Below are positions 20,199-29,802 of a DNA stretch of 35,615 nt, one piece after another. Each line of letters begins with the position of its first letter. The first letter of the stretch is position 1. The notes beneath the pieces are model-generated. The model saw only the letters and a program-made list of their open reading frames with translations. It did not search any database and was not told where the DNA came from. Where the stretch lies: contig SZWC01006765.1 of assembly GCA_023375785.1 (NCBI GenBank), forward strand, positions 65,955 through 101,569, in the 5' to 3' direction. Both the position numbers and the translations under genes were made by a program. Source of the DNA: Penium margaritaceum. Lineage: Eukaryota; Streptophyta; Zygnematophyceae; Desmidiales; Peniaceae.

Positions 20199-20847
20199 TG
20201 TTGTGATGTAATTCATCCTCGTAGGTTTGTACAGCTTATTGTGACCAGTCTGCCGTGTCCATGCTGGTGCAGATCCCTCATGAAGATCCAGCTGGCGATA
20301 GAGCACCAACGGGTGGTGGCTCCACCTACCAGCAGATGCTAAACAGCTGTCACGACGTCCCGGGTGCTTGTTGGGATGCTCTGTAGTTTCTTTTGTTGTC
20401 GTTAGAGTTTTCTCGGTCGACTGGTTTCTGAGCCCAATTTACATGTTTTGCATTATCTTTCCACTGATCGATGCCAGACCTGTGCATGTAAAACCAGCCG
20501 TAGTGTCTGTCTCGAGATTCTGCACCTCTAGGTTCAGACGGTGTGGTGTTTAGATACTTGTGCGTAAAGTTACAGCCAAAACAGTGGTTTGGGGCTGGTT
20601 TTAGGACAAACTGACACTGTCGCGTGCGTCACCTGCTGTGCGCCGTGGCAGGTATTGATGCTGTGTACTTGTCAGTTGTCATTCCTCTCTGCATTACTAA
20701 ACTATTGAGGCTTGTGAGACTTTGCGCATCTCCCTAGTCTACCTCTTGTTTTTTCTTGCACCTGCTTGCTTGCTAGTGCGCCAGCTGACTGGACTGTGCC
20801 GCCATGTCAGCAGTAGGATAGCTAAGAAGCTTCTCAGCAGTTTCTCA
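20199..20847 (+). repeat. 3' LTR of element D
   Basis: The 649-bp LTR starts TGTTGTGATGTAATTC after the altered purine tract ATGGGATAG and ends CAGTTTCTCA. It shares the CTAGGTTCAGACGG block and overall structure with the LTRs of B and C, and is closer to C in the distal half. Confidence 0.85.
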
Positions 20848-21797
20848 GATGCAATGTTGGGAATGTCCGCGGAGAGGACTTGGAAGGTTAGCACTTAGCT
20901 TGTGCCAATGGGCTGATTAGCAGCTTTTTGAAATCTCACTCTTGGGACTTGCCCTCGTTCACTTTAGGATGATGTGGATTTTGTGTCATGTTTGGTTGTG
21001 GAATGCTCTTGTTTTTTACCAATTACTAATAGTGTTGGGTTCATTCTGTTTGATTCCCGGCAACAGCCTTCCATACAATATTATGGGAGGGCAGGCTCGA
21101 CCCAAAGGGTGGTGACGGCCATACCTTGGCGTCATGCATGAGGTGGGACTCGCTTCACCAAGCAACCTAAGTCTTCGCACCATCCAACTGCTTGACACTT
21201 GTTGTTTCACAAAATTCTGAGTGTGCTCTGCAACATCCATCCTATCGGTCACACCCTTGCTCCATCATGCTGTCTCCCTCACATGTTTCTACTTCCTATT
21301 GGTCTCACAGCAGTGAGGGAGAAGCTTGTTGCTCTGTCCCACCGCCCCATCGCATGGTGAAACATTGACTCCTAGGACCAATCCCACCTCCATTCCCGAC
21401 CATGGACTTGCCATGGCACATACACCACTCTCCTAATGCATGTGATGGCTACAAATACCTCCGAAGCTACACTCTTGAGCATCACTGTGTGCGTGCAGGG
21501 AATTCTTGGCCCATATGCCATGCTTATCACTGTCACGTAGCTTGTGGCGGCAGAAATCAGGTGAAGAGAGGGTTGGCACACCTGCTCTTGCCTCGCCACG
21601 CAACTTTCTTGCGTGTGCTCTTGGCCCTCTTTGCCCACTCGTTGACCTCCACTCCCTCTCTTACGACAAAGGAGGGATTCTCTGCTCACACTTGACCGGT
21701 CATTCTCACCATTCTGCATTAGCCCAAATTCTACAACCAACTGCAATCTTAGTCTTAAGATGTGTCACTGCTCGACCTCTCTACGCTGTTCCAGCCA
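20848..21797. other. Unassigned stretch right of D; right part probably belongs to decayed element G
   Basis: No known motif is seen. Minus-strand frames near 21372-21746 are open for 124 codons but unrecognisable. Near 21780-21802 the minus strand reads Val/Ala-rich codons that join in frame with 30443 onward if element F is removed, so at least the right end is part of G. Confidence 0.45.
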
Positions 21798-21802
21798 CAA
21801 CA
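21798..21802. repeat. Left target-site duplication of element F (CAACA)
   Basis: CAACA precedes the first base of one LTR, and the same 5 bases (30443-30447) follow the last base of the other. Confidence 0.8.
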
Positions 21803-22444
21803 TGTGAGAATAAGTAAATGAGCGGACCAAGCGACGGCAGAAGCAAGCAGAAGCAGTGATGTGTGGCAAAGCGCAAGAATGTGACAACAGCAAAGAGATG
21901 AGAGGCAGAGCAAAGAGCTATTTGAAATGATGCAACGGCAAATACGAGGGTTGAGATGGAAGTATAGTCTTGGAATACACAAGGGCACGGTGAGAGAATG
22001 TTGGAGACGAGAAGAGTGCATGTGTTGATGGGAATAGAAAAGAGTAGGAGCGAAGTAATGGAGCGACACGTTGCGGGAGAGAACTTGGATCAGATGGCGA
22101 AGAGTGAGCGAGTGAGGAATGGCAGAGCAGAGACACGGCGGCGAGGGTCGTGGAACCAAAGGCGAACATGATGAGAAGAATTGTTCTTGGTGAAACTCCG
22201 AGGGAGTGAATATCGCCAGTACATAAAATCTACACATACAGGACAGACATTAACAAATTAGTCTCCACTAACCGTACGTGTTGCAACGTGATCGCTGTTG
22301 TTAGGGGCGGCTCGCTTCTGGACTAACTGTAGTGACATATAATCTGTTCTCGAGGAGGTTTGGCGTGCGAACTGAACCTAATCGAGATCTTGGACTATTT
22401 GAGCGGTTATGTTGGAGAGTACCTTGTCGGATTCTGAATTCTGA
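21803..22444 (-). repeat. 3' LTR of element F
   Basis: Plus-strand bases run TGTGAGAATAAG to GAATTCTGA. They align along their whole length with 29803-30442, sharing blocks such as GTACGTGTTGCAACGTGAT and GGAATGGCAGAGCAGAGAC. The terminal CA/TG is mutated (TCTGA against TCTCA). Confidence 0.82.
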
Positions 22445-23755
22445 AGGCCCTCATGAATCGGAAAAGGTTTTATGAATGAGTGTCTTACTGTTTGGCATAG
22501 TCAGGGTCTATATGTCTTTTTGTTATAGGGGGTGTTGCTACTCGATGGAGGGATCTTATCACCTGGTAGGAGAGACTAGGGTTCCACGCTACAGCCACAA
22601 GAGTGTGCCACATTTCTGGGATGACCTTGTGGTAGACAGCATGGGTGGTGCTCATGAGGTGTTCCTTGAGATTTCAAAGGGGTGATGTGTATGCCCTTGG
22701 TGGGGACCCAGGGCTTCCATACGCTCCTTGTATAAAGAGGAAGAGCTACTATCCTTTGAGAAATGACTGTTTTGTCTTGATTTGTATCGCACCATACCAG
22801 CCATGGATGTTGACTCTGAACTGATCATGTTCAGGAATGTTTGTCAAATCAAGGGCTTGTACTGCCATGCTGTTCTTATCTCATGGTATGTGTGGTAAGC
22901 TGTGTGGTGAATGATGACCAGCCGACTCAAAGTGCTCGGTTGATGATTATGTTGGTGGAGTAGAGAGTGAGGGGTGATGTGATGGGGATTTTTGCCACGA
23001 AGCCACTCACAGAAGGGGTCCTATTATAGCTGCTTTTCTGGGTTCGAACGGGGATGGAGTCGGTAGGGGTAATATGCGGTCTGGTCCATAGCACAAAGGC
23101 TTGTTCCTCAGGTTAGCTCAATCCTGACGTGTAGGGAGACGTAAGGTTTCTGGTCCCTGTGGTGTTTTTCAGGCGTTGCTCATCCACTCTGATCATCGAT
23201 ACTGATGGGTGAGACGTGAGCGGTAGAGAAGCAGGAAGATTCATTTGGATCCGGCCCAGAGGAGTGACGGCTTGTATCACTCATTCCGCTGGAGCCTGAC
23301 GAGCATGGAGATGGGTAGGGTCCAATGTCCCGGCACCGGGGTCTTCAGGACTTATATATTTTCCACCACGGAAGAGGTGAGAGTGTTTAAAAATGTGGAT
23401 GATGGCTATGGTGCAGACTACTATAGAGCAAGTAGAAACACATGCAGATCATTTTGCTGAGAAGCAATGAATGATGATGACAGTTTATATGTCATGAAAA
23501 AGACAAAATGGGCGCAGGGGCTGACCACGTGTGTGAATGGAAGTAGAATGCGACAAGGGGAAGCCAAGAGCCGACGCGCCATGAAAAATCTGTCGCCGGT
23601 TTGGGTGAAAGTAACTGCGATATTGGCAGCAAACACGTGCAGGCCCTAGTGCTGGCTGCAGTGACTGATTTGCTGAAAGCGGAGGACGATTTCTGATGAT
23701 AACTGGGTGCAAGGGCAGACCTTGTGCATTGATGAAAGGGTTGGTGTGGGCACAG
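22445..23755 (-). other. Internal DNA of element F, left of the nested insertion
   Basis: No recognisable protein motif on either strand. Only short frames are open, none with coding character. It would be the 3' part of the internal region. Confidence 0.5.
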
Positions 23756-24480
23756 GTCAATTCGAGATTGGTAGTTGACCAGACGAGGGCTAATGCCGAA
23801 CAGAAGAGACTGATAACGGATTACGGCGGATGCTTGATGAAGAACTGGGCACAGGAGCGAAACCACGTGCGCTATTTGATGATGACTATTACTGATGATG
23901 ATGAAGGATTATGATGGTGCTCAAGAGGAGGATGGTGATGATGGAGGAAATGACAAGGACGGAAAAACATGAAGCTGGTGAGGTAGATGGAGTAGACGCG
24001 ATTGATGAGGTAGACAAGGGCAGAGGAAAAGCATTGTAGGATGAAGAGGCAACGAAGGCGCCCCGGAATCGAGAGGCAGCACAAGAGGGCGGTTTGAGAA
24101 AATGAGGCAGCAAAGAGATGTAGGGGAGACTGATGATGAGACTGTTGAAGATGGAGTAGAGCAGGGCAGATGCAGCGGCTAGGGGAGAAGAAGATGCAGA
24201 GGGTGTTTTGAGAGGCAGAGGCGGCGACTGACAGGTGACCTTGCCACAAGTTCACAGTGTCCAGCGGGAATAGCAGATGAGCAACAGAGAATGTCAGTCT
24301 GTAGAGATCGGGGTCAGAGAACACAAATGCAGGCAGGTGACAAGAGGAAATAGCTACGAGGAAAGTGGCAAGAAGTGTTGACAAGGATGGCGGCAGAAGG
24401 AAACTTTGGTGCTACTGTTAGTTTTTCATGACAGCTGAGGCCGAAAGTTTCTCCGAGCGTTTGTTTGAATATAGGGCTCA
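23756..24480 (-). repeat. Left 725-bp direct repeat of the Penelope-like locus
   Basis: It runs GTCAATTCGAGATTGG to TAGGGCTCA (plus strand) and matches 27794-28518 with roughly 15 substitutions and no length change. A 170-codon minus-strand frame (23872-24384) is open in both copies, but with 98% identity this says little about function. Confidence 0.88.
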
Positions 24481-24510
24481 AAATTTTTAAACGTTTTGCA
24501 AAACTTTTGN

Positions 24511-24759
24511 CCAGCGGGAATAGCAGATGAGCAACAGAGAATGTCAGTCTGTAGAGATCGGGGTCAGAGAACACAAATGCAGGCAGGTGACAAGAGGAAA
24601 TAGCTACGAGGAAAGTGGCAAGAAGTGTTGACAAGGATGGCGGCAGAAGGAAACTTTGGTGCTACTGTTAGTTTTTCATGACAGCTGAGGCCGAAAGTTT
24701 CTCCGAGCGTTTGTTTGAATATAGGGCTCAAAATTTTTAAACGTTTTGCAAAACTTTTG
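24511..24759. repeat. Second copy of a contig overlap (duplicates 24261-24509)
   Basis: A single N at 24510 separates two apparently identical 249-bp stretches covering the end of the left direct repeat. It is an unmerged contig overlap. Confidence 0.85.
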
Positions 24760-24907
24760 AGAAAACATTTCTTAAACGTTTTGCAAAATGTTAAAGAAGA
24801 ATAGAGCTGGGCTAAAATTTCTTAAGTGTTTTGCAAAACGTTTAAGAAAAATGCTGCAGGACTAAAATTTCTTACATGTTTTTCAAAATGTTTAAGAAAA
24901 ATGCTGC
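24731..24907. repeat. Tandem imperfect palindromes centred on TTTTGCAAAA
   Basis: About four units of 40-50 bp follow the left direct repeat. Each is a near-palindrome with arms like TTTCTTAAACG and CGTTTAAGAAA around a TTTTGCAAAA centre; in the unit at 24818-24849, 14 of 16 arm positions pair. A related single unit lies at 27752-27790, next to the right direct repeat. They mark both inner edges of the Penelope-like locus. Confidence 0.75.
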
Positions 24908-25542
24908 TGGCCGCCAGCCTGTGTCTGGCTGTGGAAGGAAGAAATCCTACACAGAGCTCGGGATGAGCTGCGTAGTCTTTCTTTGATTGCCAGCAGTTCC
25001 TCCTTGATTATGGGAATGTTGCATGGTTCTCTGATGTAGGTGGAGACATCATTGAGGTGGGCCATGCATTCCTGGATATACCTGGACTTATCCAGAATCA
25101 CAATGCGGAGATTCTTGTCGGCCCCCTTGATGACGATGGAGTCGTCATCCTGCAGTTGCTTGAGGGCTGTTCGAAGCTCTTTGGCAAGAGGTCGTCGTCT
25201 TGGTGCTGAGGTAGACTCGTACACATCAGTGACATCTTTGAATAGGGACTCCATTTCTTCCTCTACAAACAGTGGTGCCTTGGGGGGCATCCAACTAGGA
25301 TTAGGGATGCGGAACCTAGGGATCTCATCTGAAACATTCTCTCTAAAAAGCCAGGCTAGTCTAACACTCCTAGAAAGGTCGTGGAAACTAGGGAGAATTT
25401 CTGACAGAGATAGAAGCTTCGGCTTGAGTACAAAGTTGAGTCCTAAACTAAGCAAAGACGTTTCAGCAAAGGAGAGGGATTTGGAGGAGAGGTTGTGAAC
25501 ACCTCTGTTCGTGATCCGGCTGTCCACCTGTGCAGGGGTCAT
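24892..25542 (-). pseudogene. Penelope-like ORF2 N-terminus (DKG-type domain), truncated before RT
   Basis: The 216-codon ORF begins MTPAQVDSRI. It shows the run that opens many Penelope-like proteins: VHNLSSKSLSFAETSLLSLG (residues 15-34), a helical FHD...R...W stretch, PRRRPLAKELRTALKQL, and DDSIVIKGADKN (residues 133-144) followed by a hydrophobic strand, DKSRYIQECMAHLNDVSTY. This is the DKG region that precedes RT; here the third residue is Asn, as in some members. The ORF stops about 45 residues later at the palindrome array, before any RT motif. The frame is open upstream of the ATG and overlaps the end of ORF1 in another frame, so a frameshift fusion is possible. Family identification is from memory of motifs. 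Confidence 0.72.
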
Positions 25543-25586
25543 TCGGCTAAAGAGGTGAAGTGCAATCTCGTGTTGTGAGAGCTCAA

Positions 25587-25834
25587 TTAGTTGGTGCCGG
25601 GTCCGCGGCCGGATCCTAGACCGTTTTTTGAGCTGTCGGCATTGTTGTAACGGTTACGGTTGTTTCCGCAGTTGTTGCCGTTGCGGTTGTTGCCGTTCCT
25701 GTTGTTGCCGTTCCAGTTGTTGCCATTCCCGTTGCGGCTGTTGTTGCCGTTGCGGTTGGCTTTCTGGTTACCATTCTGGGGCTTGTCGGCTGCAGGTGTG
25801 GCAGGCGGTTTGCCGAGGATGCTGGAGCCGTTGG

Positions 25835-25884
<50 letters not shown>

Positions 25885-27050
25885 CTTGAACCATTGCCAG
25901 GCTGAGTTTCTGGCGTAGGCTTCTTAGCAGGGCTGCTCTTCAGGGCTTTGTCAACATGTTTTTGCACTTCCGTGGGCAGCCTCTTGTCAAGCTCCATTTT
26001 CAGGAGCTCCATGATAGTGAGGGTCCTGTCCATGGAGGTAGTTTCTGCTCGAGCTGCTGCGAACTTGATGTGTGCAGCTTTGGCGGCCCGTTCAGTTGCA
26101 TTACGAGTGACCTCGTTGCGGCCAATGAGCTCCTTGACTTGAGTTTCAAAATCATCCATCACTTTTAGGGCCCATCCTTCGCAAACTTTGGTGATGTCGA
26201 AGATGGTGGTGATGGTGGAGGTGGTCGTTGGACGGGAGAGTTCACGCATCCTTTGAGCCATGGCTTCTTTGAGTTGAAGGAAGCGCGCAAGGAGGGTGGT
26301 CCGGATGGCTTTCTTGCCATCAATGATGACTTGATGCTGCAACTTTTTGTACGCCGAGTGGTTGTCCATGAGCTTTTGGGACGATTCTGCCTCCAGGTCC
26401 CGATGTTCAGAACCGTGGAAAGGAGGGCAGGCCACCTTACAGGAGTTGGTGACTTCTCCTGTGGACTGGATCAGCTCCAGTTTAAGGATGGCTTTGTCCA
26501 GCTTGGCGAGCTTAGAGAGAAGGTCTTTTGCTTCTTCAAAAAATTGCAGGCCCACGTCGGTGAATTCTTTCAGGGCTGAACCAGGTCCTTCGGTCACTTC
26601 GACCACGGGGTGGTGAGTAGATGCTCCGACACCGCCAAAAGAAGTGGGGACTGCGGTGGCTAGTGTTGCGGCTGCAGGTGTTGCGGCTGCAGCTGGGATC
26701 GCTGCCGCGGCAGGAACAGAGGCAGCGGCAGCGGCGGCGGTGGCTGCTGCAGCGGCAGCAGCGACTGCGGCGGATGGAGCGGATGGAGCATTAGGGTTTG
26801 GAGAGGGTCCGAGTAAGGTTAGTTGCAGAAGTTCTTGGCCTCTTGCTTGAGCGTCCGCTGCTGAAGTGGCGGCAGCAGCCGCGGCTGAAGTGGCTGCGGC
26901 GGCTGCAGCAGCCGTCGCCATGGCAGCTGCAGCTTGAGCTGCCTGGGCTGCTTGGGCGGTCGAGGCGTTGGCTTCGTTGGAGCGGCGATTGACCGCTTCC
27001 ATGACGATGTCGTCAAACTCTTCGGGTTCCAGGGAGTCTCTCACAACCAT
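25587..27050 (-). CDS. Gag-like ORF1 of the Penelope-like locus
   Basis: The first ATG is at 27050; the frame is open further up to a stop near 27420, past the hammerhead-like motif. The 487-residue product has an acidic start (DSLEPEEFDDIVMEAV), long Ala-rich runs, a central helical domain (about 27-30 kDa, including FFEEAKDLLSKLAKLDKAILKLE and LQLKEAMAQRMRELSRP), then a polyglutamine run and a C-terminal Asn/Gly/Arg-rich tail resembling RNA-binding regions. No zinc knuckle. The order, helical core then basic low-complexity tail, suggests a nucleic-acid-binding structural protein. No homologue is recognised. Apparently intact, 44 bp before the next ORF. Confidence 0.65.
25645..25765 (-). repeat. 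Asn/Gly-coding short tandem repeats in ORF1
   Basis: Imperfect 9- to 15-bp units with GTTGCCGTT words on the plus strand encode repeated RNGNN-type motifs in the C-terminal tail. Confidence 0.75.
25839..25880 (-). repeat. (CTG)14 tract coding polyglutamine in ORF1
   Basis: Fourteen uninterrupted CTG triplets on the plus strand read as CAG on the coding strand and give a glutamine run after GSRK. Such a pure tract is expected to be length-variable. Confidence 0.92.
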
Positions 27051-27356
27051 AGCCGTGGAGATGTCCGTGTCTCCGGTCGTGTTGAGAGCTTGACGCTTTC
27101 TTGGAGTGGCTGAAGACGGAGTAGCTGAAGCATGAGTAGTGGAAGCATGAAGATTGTCAGACGCCTGGAGTCCTTCGGCTGCTGAGGCTGGGATCACCAC
27201 AACGGGAGGAACTGGAGTTGAAATCTCAGAGCGGCAAAGGATAGATCTGCAGAGGACAGAGGTGCAGGCTTGTCCGGAGCGACAAGGGTTAGATGAGAGA
27301 AGTGAGGGAGCTGAAAGTTGAAAGGTGCGCGAGAATTCCAGTGAAGTAAGGAATGT

Positions 27357-27407
27357 TTGAGCATACCGGTTTCGGCCTGAGTGGGCCTTCGTCAGTGATT
27401 TACTCAA
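27357..27407 (-). ncRNA. Hammerhead-ribozyme-like motif upstream of ORF1
   Basis: On the minus strand CTGACGA (27395-27389) matches the CUGANGA core. It is followed by a stem II candidate (GGCC, 6-base loop, GGCC) with one extra A, then GAAA (27373-27370), a self-complementary CCGG, and U-A, giving a permitted GUA cleavage triplet at 27366-27364. Helix I can form from CA/TG next to the core and TTGAG/CTCAA beyond a 5-base bulge. Type I hammerheads with minimal helix III are known from Penelope-like elements. Weak points are the unpaired A beside helix II and helix III with no loop, which would need a dimer. Activity is not established. Confidence 0.62.
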
Positions 27408-27793
27408 CCAAACATCATCGGACTAGTCATATAGACAGACATCGCGTCAACCTCAAAGTCGCGGACATGCATTCTAGGGACCAAGGTAGGTGGCTCGGTT
27501 TCCCGAGGTTCTGCATTCAAGGAAACATTCCCCAATCGCAGGGCAGCCAGCTGTCGGAGTGATTTCCGGAGCTGATTGCCTGTCAAGCGAGTGGGCGGCG
27601 GAGCAGCCGATGCAGGAAAATGCCGTCGCGAAGAGGGGAGCTCACGGTCTCGAGCCGGACCTGTTTTTTATTCTGGCCGAGACCAGGTAGCTGCGCAACT
27701 TGCATGGCAGACGCCACGCCAATATACTCCGGGAGTTGAACACGGTAGGACTAACATTTCTTAAACGATTTGCAAAACTTTTAAGACATTTTA
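27408..27793 (-). other. Stretch between the hammerhead-like motif and the right direct repeat
   Basis: No gene is recognised. It ends with one TTTGCAAA-centred palindrome unit at 27752-27790 that resembles the array at 24731-24907. Confidence 0.5.
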
Positions 27794-28518
27794 GTCAATT
27801 CGAGATTGGTAGTTGACCAGACGAGGGCTACTGCCGAACAGAAGAGACTGATAACGGATTACAGCGGATGCTTGATGAAGAACTGGGCACAGGAGCGAAA
27901 CCACGCACGCTATTTGATGATGACTATTACTGATGATGATGAAGGATTATGATGGTGCTGAAGAGGAGGATGGTGATGATGGAGGAAATGACAAGGACGG
28001 CAAAACATGAAGCTGGTGAGGTAGATGGAGTAGACGCGATTGATGAGGTAGACAAGGGCAGAGGAAAAACATTGTAGGATGAAGAGGGAACGAAGGCGCC
28101 CCGGAATCGAGAGGCAGCACAAGAGGGCGGTTTGAGAAAATGAGGCAGCAAAGAGATGTAGGGGAGACTGATGATGAGACTGTTGAAGATGGAGTAGAGC
28201 AGGGCAGATGCAGTGGCTAGGGGAGAAGAAGATGCAGAGGGTGTTTTGAGAGGCAGAGGCGGCGACTGACAGGTGACCTTGCCACAAGGTCACAGTGTCC
28301 AGGGGGAATAGCAGATGAGCAACAGAGAATTTCAGTCTGTAGAGATCGGGGTCAGAGAACACAAATGCAGGCAGGTGACAAGAGGAAATAGCTACGAGGA
28401 AAGTGGCAAGAAGTGTTGACAAGGATGGCGGCAGAAGGAAACTTTGGTGCTACTGTTAGTTTTTCATGACAGTTGAGGCCGAACGTTTCTCCGAGCGTTT
28501 GTTTGAATGTAGGGCTCA
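27794..28518 (-). repeat. Right 725-bp direct repeat of the Penelope-like locus
   Basis: The same length as the left copy and about 98% identical. As the locus reads on the minus strand, this is the upstream copy. The open 170-codon minus frame (27910-28422) is kept. Confidence 0.88.
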
Positions 28519-28561
28519 GTCAAAGTGAGGAGTGCAGAGGTACCAGATGATGTTGTTGAAN

Positions 28562-28828
28562 AGTGTCCAGGGGGAATAGCAGATGAGCAACAGAGAATTT
28601 CAGTCTGTAGAGATCGGGGTCAGAGAACACAAATGCAGGCAGGTGACAAGAGGAAATAGCTACGAGGAAAGTGGCAAGAAGTGTTGACAAGGATGGCGGC
28701 AGAAGGAAACTTTGGTGCTACTGTTAGTTTTTCATGACAGTTGAGGCCGAACGTTTCTCCGAGCGTTTGTTTGAATGTAGGGCTCAGTCAAAGTGAGGAG
28801 TGCAGAGGTACCAGATGATGTTGTTGAA
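28562..28828. repeat. Second copy of a contig overlap (duplicates 28294-28560)
   Basis: A single N at 28561 separates two apparently identical 267-bp stretches that include the end of the right direct repeat and its flank. True F sequence continues after 28828. Confidence 0.85.
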
Positions 28829-29790
28829 TATTTGCCCCTCTGCATGCCCAATTGCGGCGCCTGGTGGTGCAGGCGAGCCGCCACAGAGAGGAAAATCCCC
28901 GCAGTTGGATCTAGCGGCTCAAGGATTGCTCGGATCCTTAAATGGAGGAATGCCCCTCAAATTTGAAGATTTGCTGAATCCGGTGGAAGTTTTCTCATCG
29001 GAATCGGACAAGGAACGAGGGAGATATGGGCTCCCAAACATGGGGTGTGCACGGCGGCTCTGGGAGTCGGCTGCGGTTCGAGTGCCGGTGAAAAATTGAT
29101 CGGAATGAGTAACAAATGACCATCTGGGGAATTTGCTCCAGAAGACTGCTGAGGCGTCCGGTGGATAATATCCACCGGGTCTAGTAGTGCAGGTTGTTAC
29201 TAAGGGATTTAGCCAAAATCCTGGCACGGAATCCAAAACTCAATAGTACGTTTTGTTACTCGGGTCCGACTGTAGGTCCGCGGACAGGTTTCAAACCACA
29301 GCAATCCCCAGCACCAAACTCGATGATTAATTCATTGAAACATACCCCAAAGGCGCAAGGGGCACCGCCACTACATGTAGGGACATCTGCGCCTCCGGAA
29401 AGGCATTTTGATGGGTCCTTGATGTGTGAGGGCGCCTCGGCAGGCAACATGGTGTGCGTCGCTGACTGAGCGGTTGAATTGGAGTGCCGCGCTTCGGCTG
29501 ACGTAGCAGGAGCTAAGGTGATCCAAATCGCACACATTTTGGTGCATTAGAGAACTCACGACTAGCCCTACAAATTTTTATGTTAAAAAACTAATGCAAA
29601 ATTGTGTTATTACTTTCGCACAAGTGACTGTCTCACGACACTCTTCCACTCCCAGAAACATAGCGTTAGGCGACCATAAAGCTCACGCTTGGACTCAGAA
29701 CCTGCAGAAAAGTAGCCCTGAACACAGTGAAGTTCCGTCAGGCCACGTTGGGACTGCCACCACACAGATTTCTGACAGATGTTGCCAGAT
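28829..29790 (-). other. Internal DNA of element F between primer site and nested insertion
   Basis: This is where leader and gag would lie on the minus strand. Two minus frames of 93 and 105 codons (29256-29537 and 28919-29236, different frames) are open one after the other; they have no known motif and could be remains of a frame-shifted gag. A plus frame at 28800-29099 starts only at GTG and is not convincing. Confidence 0.45.
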
Positions 29791-29802
29791 GCTCTGGTGT
29801 CA
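29791..29802 (-). promoter_or_regulatory. Degenerate primer-binding site of element F
   Basis: On the minus strand TGACACCAGAGC directly follows the LTR; 9 of 12 bases match TGGTATCAGAGC and the three differences are transitions. This sets the orientation of F. Confidence 0.65.

Larger units (their letters stand above)
18612..20847 (+). mobile_element. 5'-truncated Copia element D
   Basis: Homology to B begins inside RT at the equivalent of PPGFEDGDKVW and runs through RNase H, the 3' untranslated region, polypurine tract and a full 3' LTR. Everything 5' of that is missing, and the left end meets the LTR of C in opposite orientation with about 22 unexplained bases between. No target duplication can be checked. 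Confidence 0.88.
23756..28518 (-). mobile_element. Penelope-like (PLE) locus nested in F, lacking RT and endonuclease
   Basis: Two 725-bp direct repeats about 98% identical enclose, on the minus strand, a hammerhead-like motif, a gag-like ORF and an ORF with the N-terminal DKG-type domain of Penelope-like RTs. Such elements commonly have LTR-like direct repeats (pseudo-LTRs) and hammerhead motifs. The ORF ends before RT and no GIY-YIG endonuclease is present, so this is a deletion derivative or non-autonomous form. GTCAA occurs at the outer right edge (28519) and at the left start of both repeats, a possible but ambiguous target duplication. Another reading is an LTR element that carries a captured fragment. 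Confidence 0.65.

Noticed and set aside
23872..24384. 170-codon minus-strand frame present in both 725-bp repeats
   Set aside because: The copies are about 98% identical, so a shared open frame is expected without selection; the peptide is Leu/Ser/His-rich with no motif.
23756..28518. Treating the 725-bp repeats as ordinary LTRs
   Set aside because: No TG...CA ends on the minus-strand unit, no primer site or purine tract at the inner edges, and no clean 5-bp target duplication.
28800..29099. 99-codon plus-strand frame
   Set aside because: Begins only at GTG, runs against the orientation of F and shows no motif.
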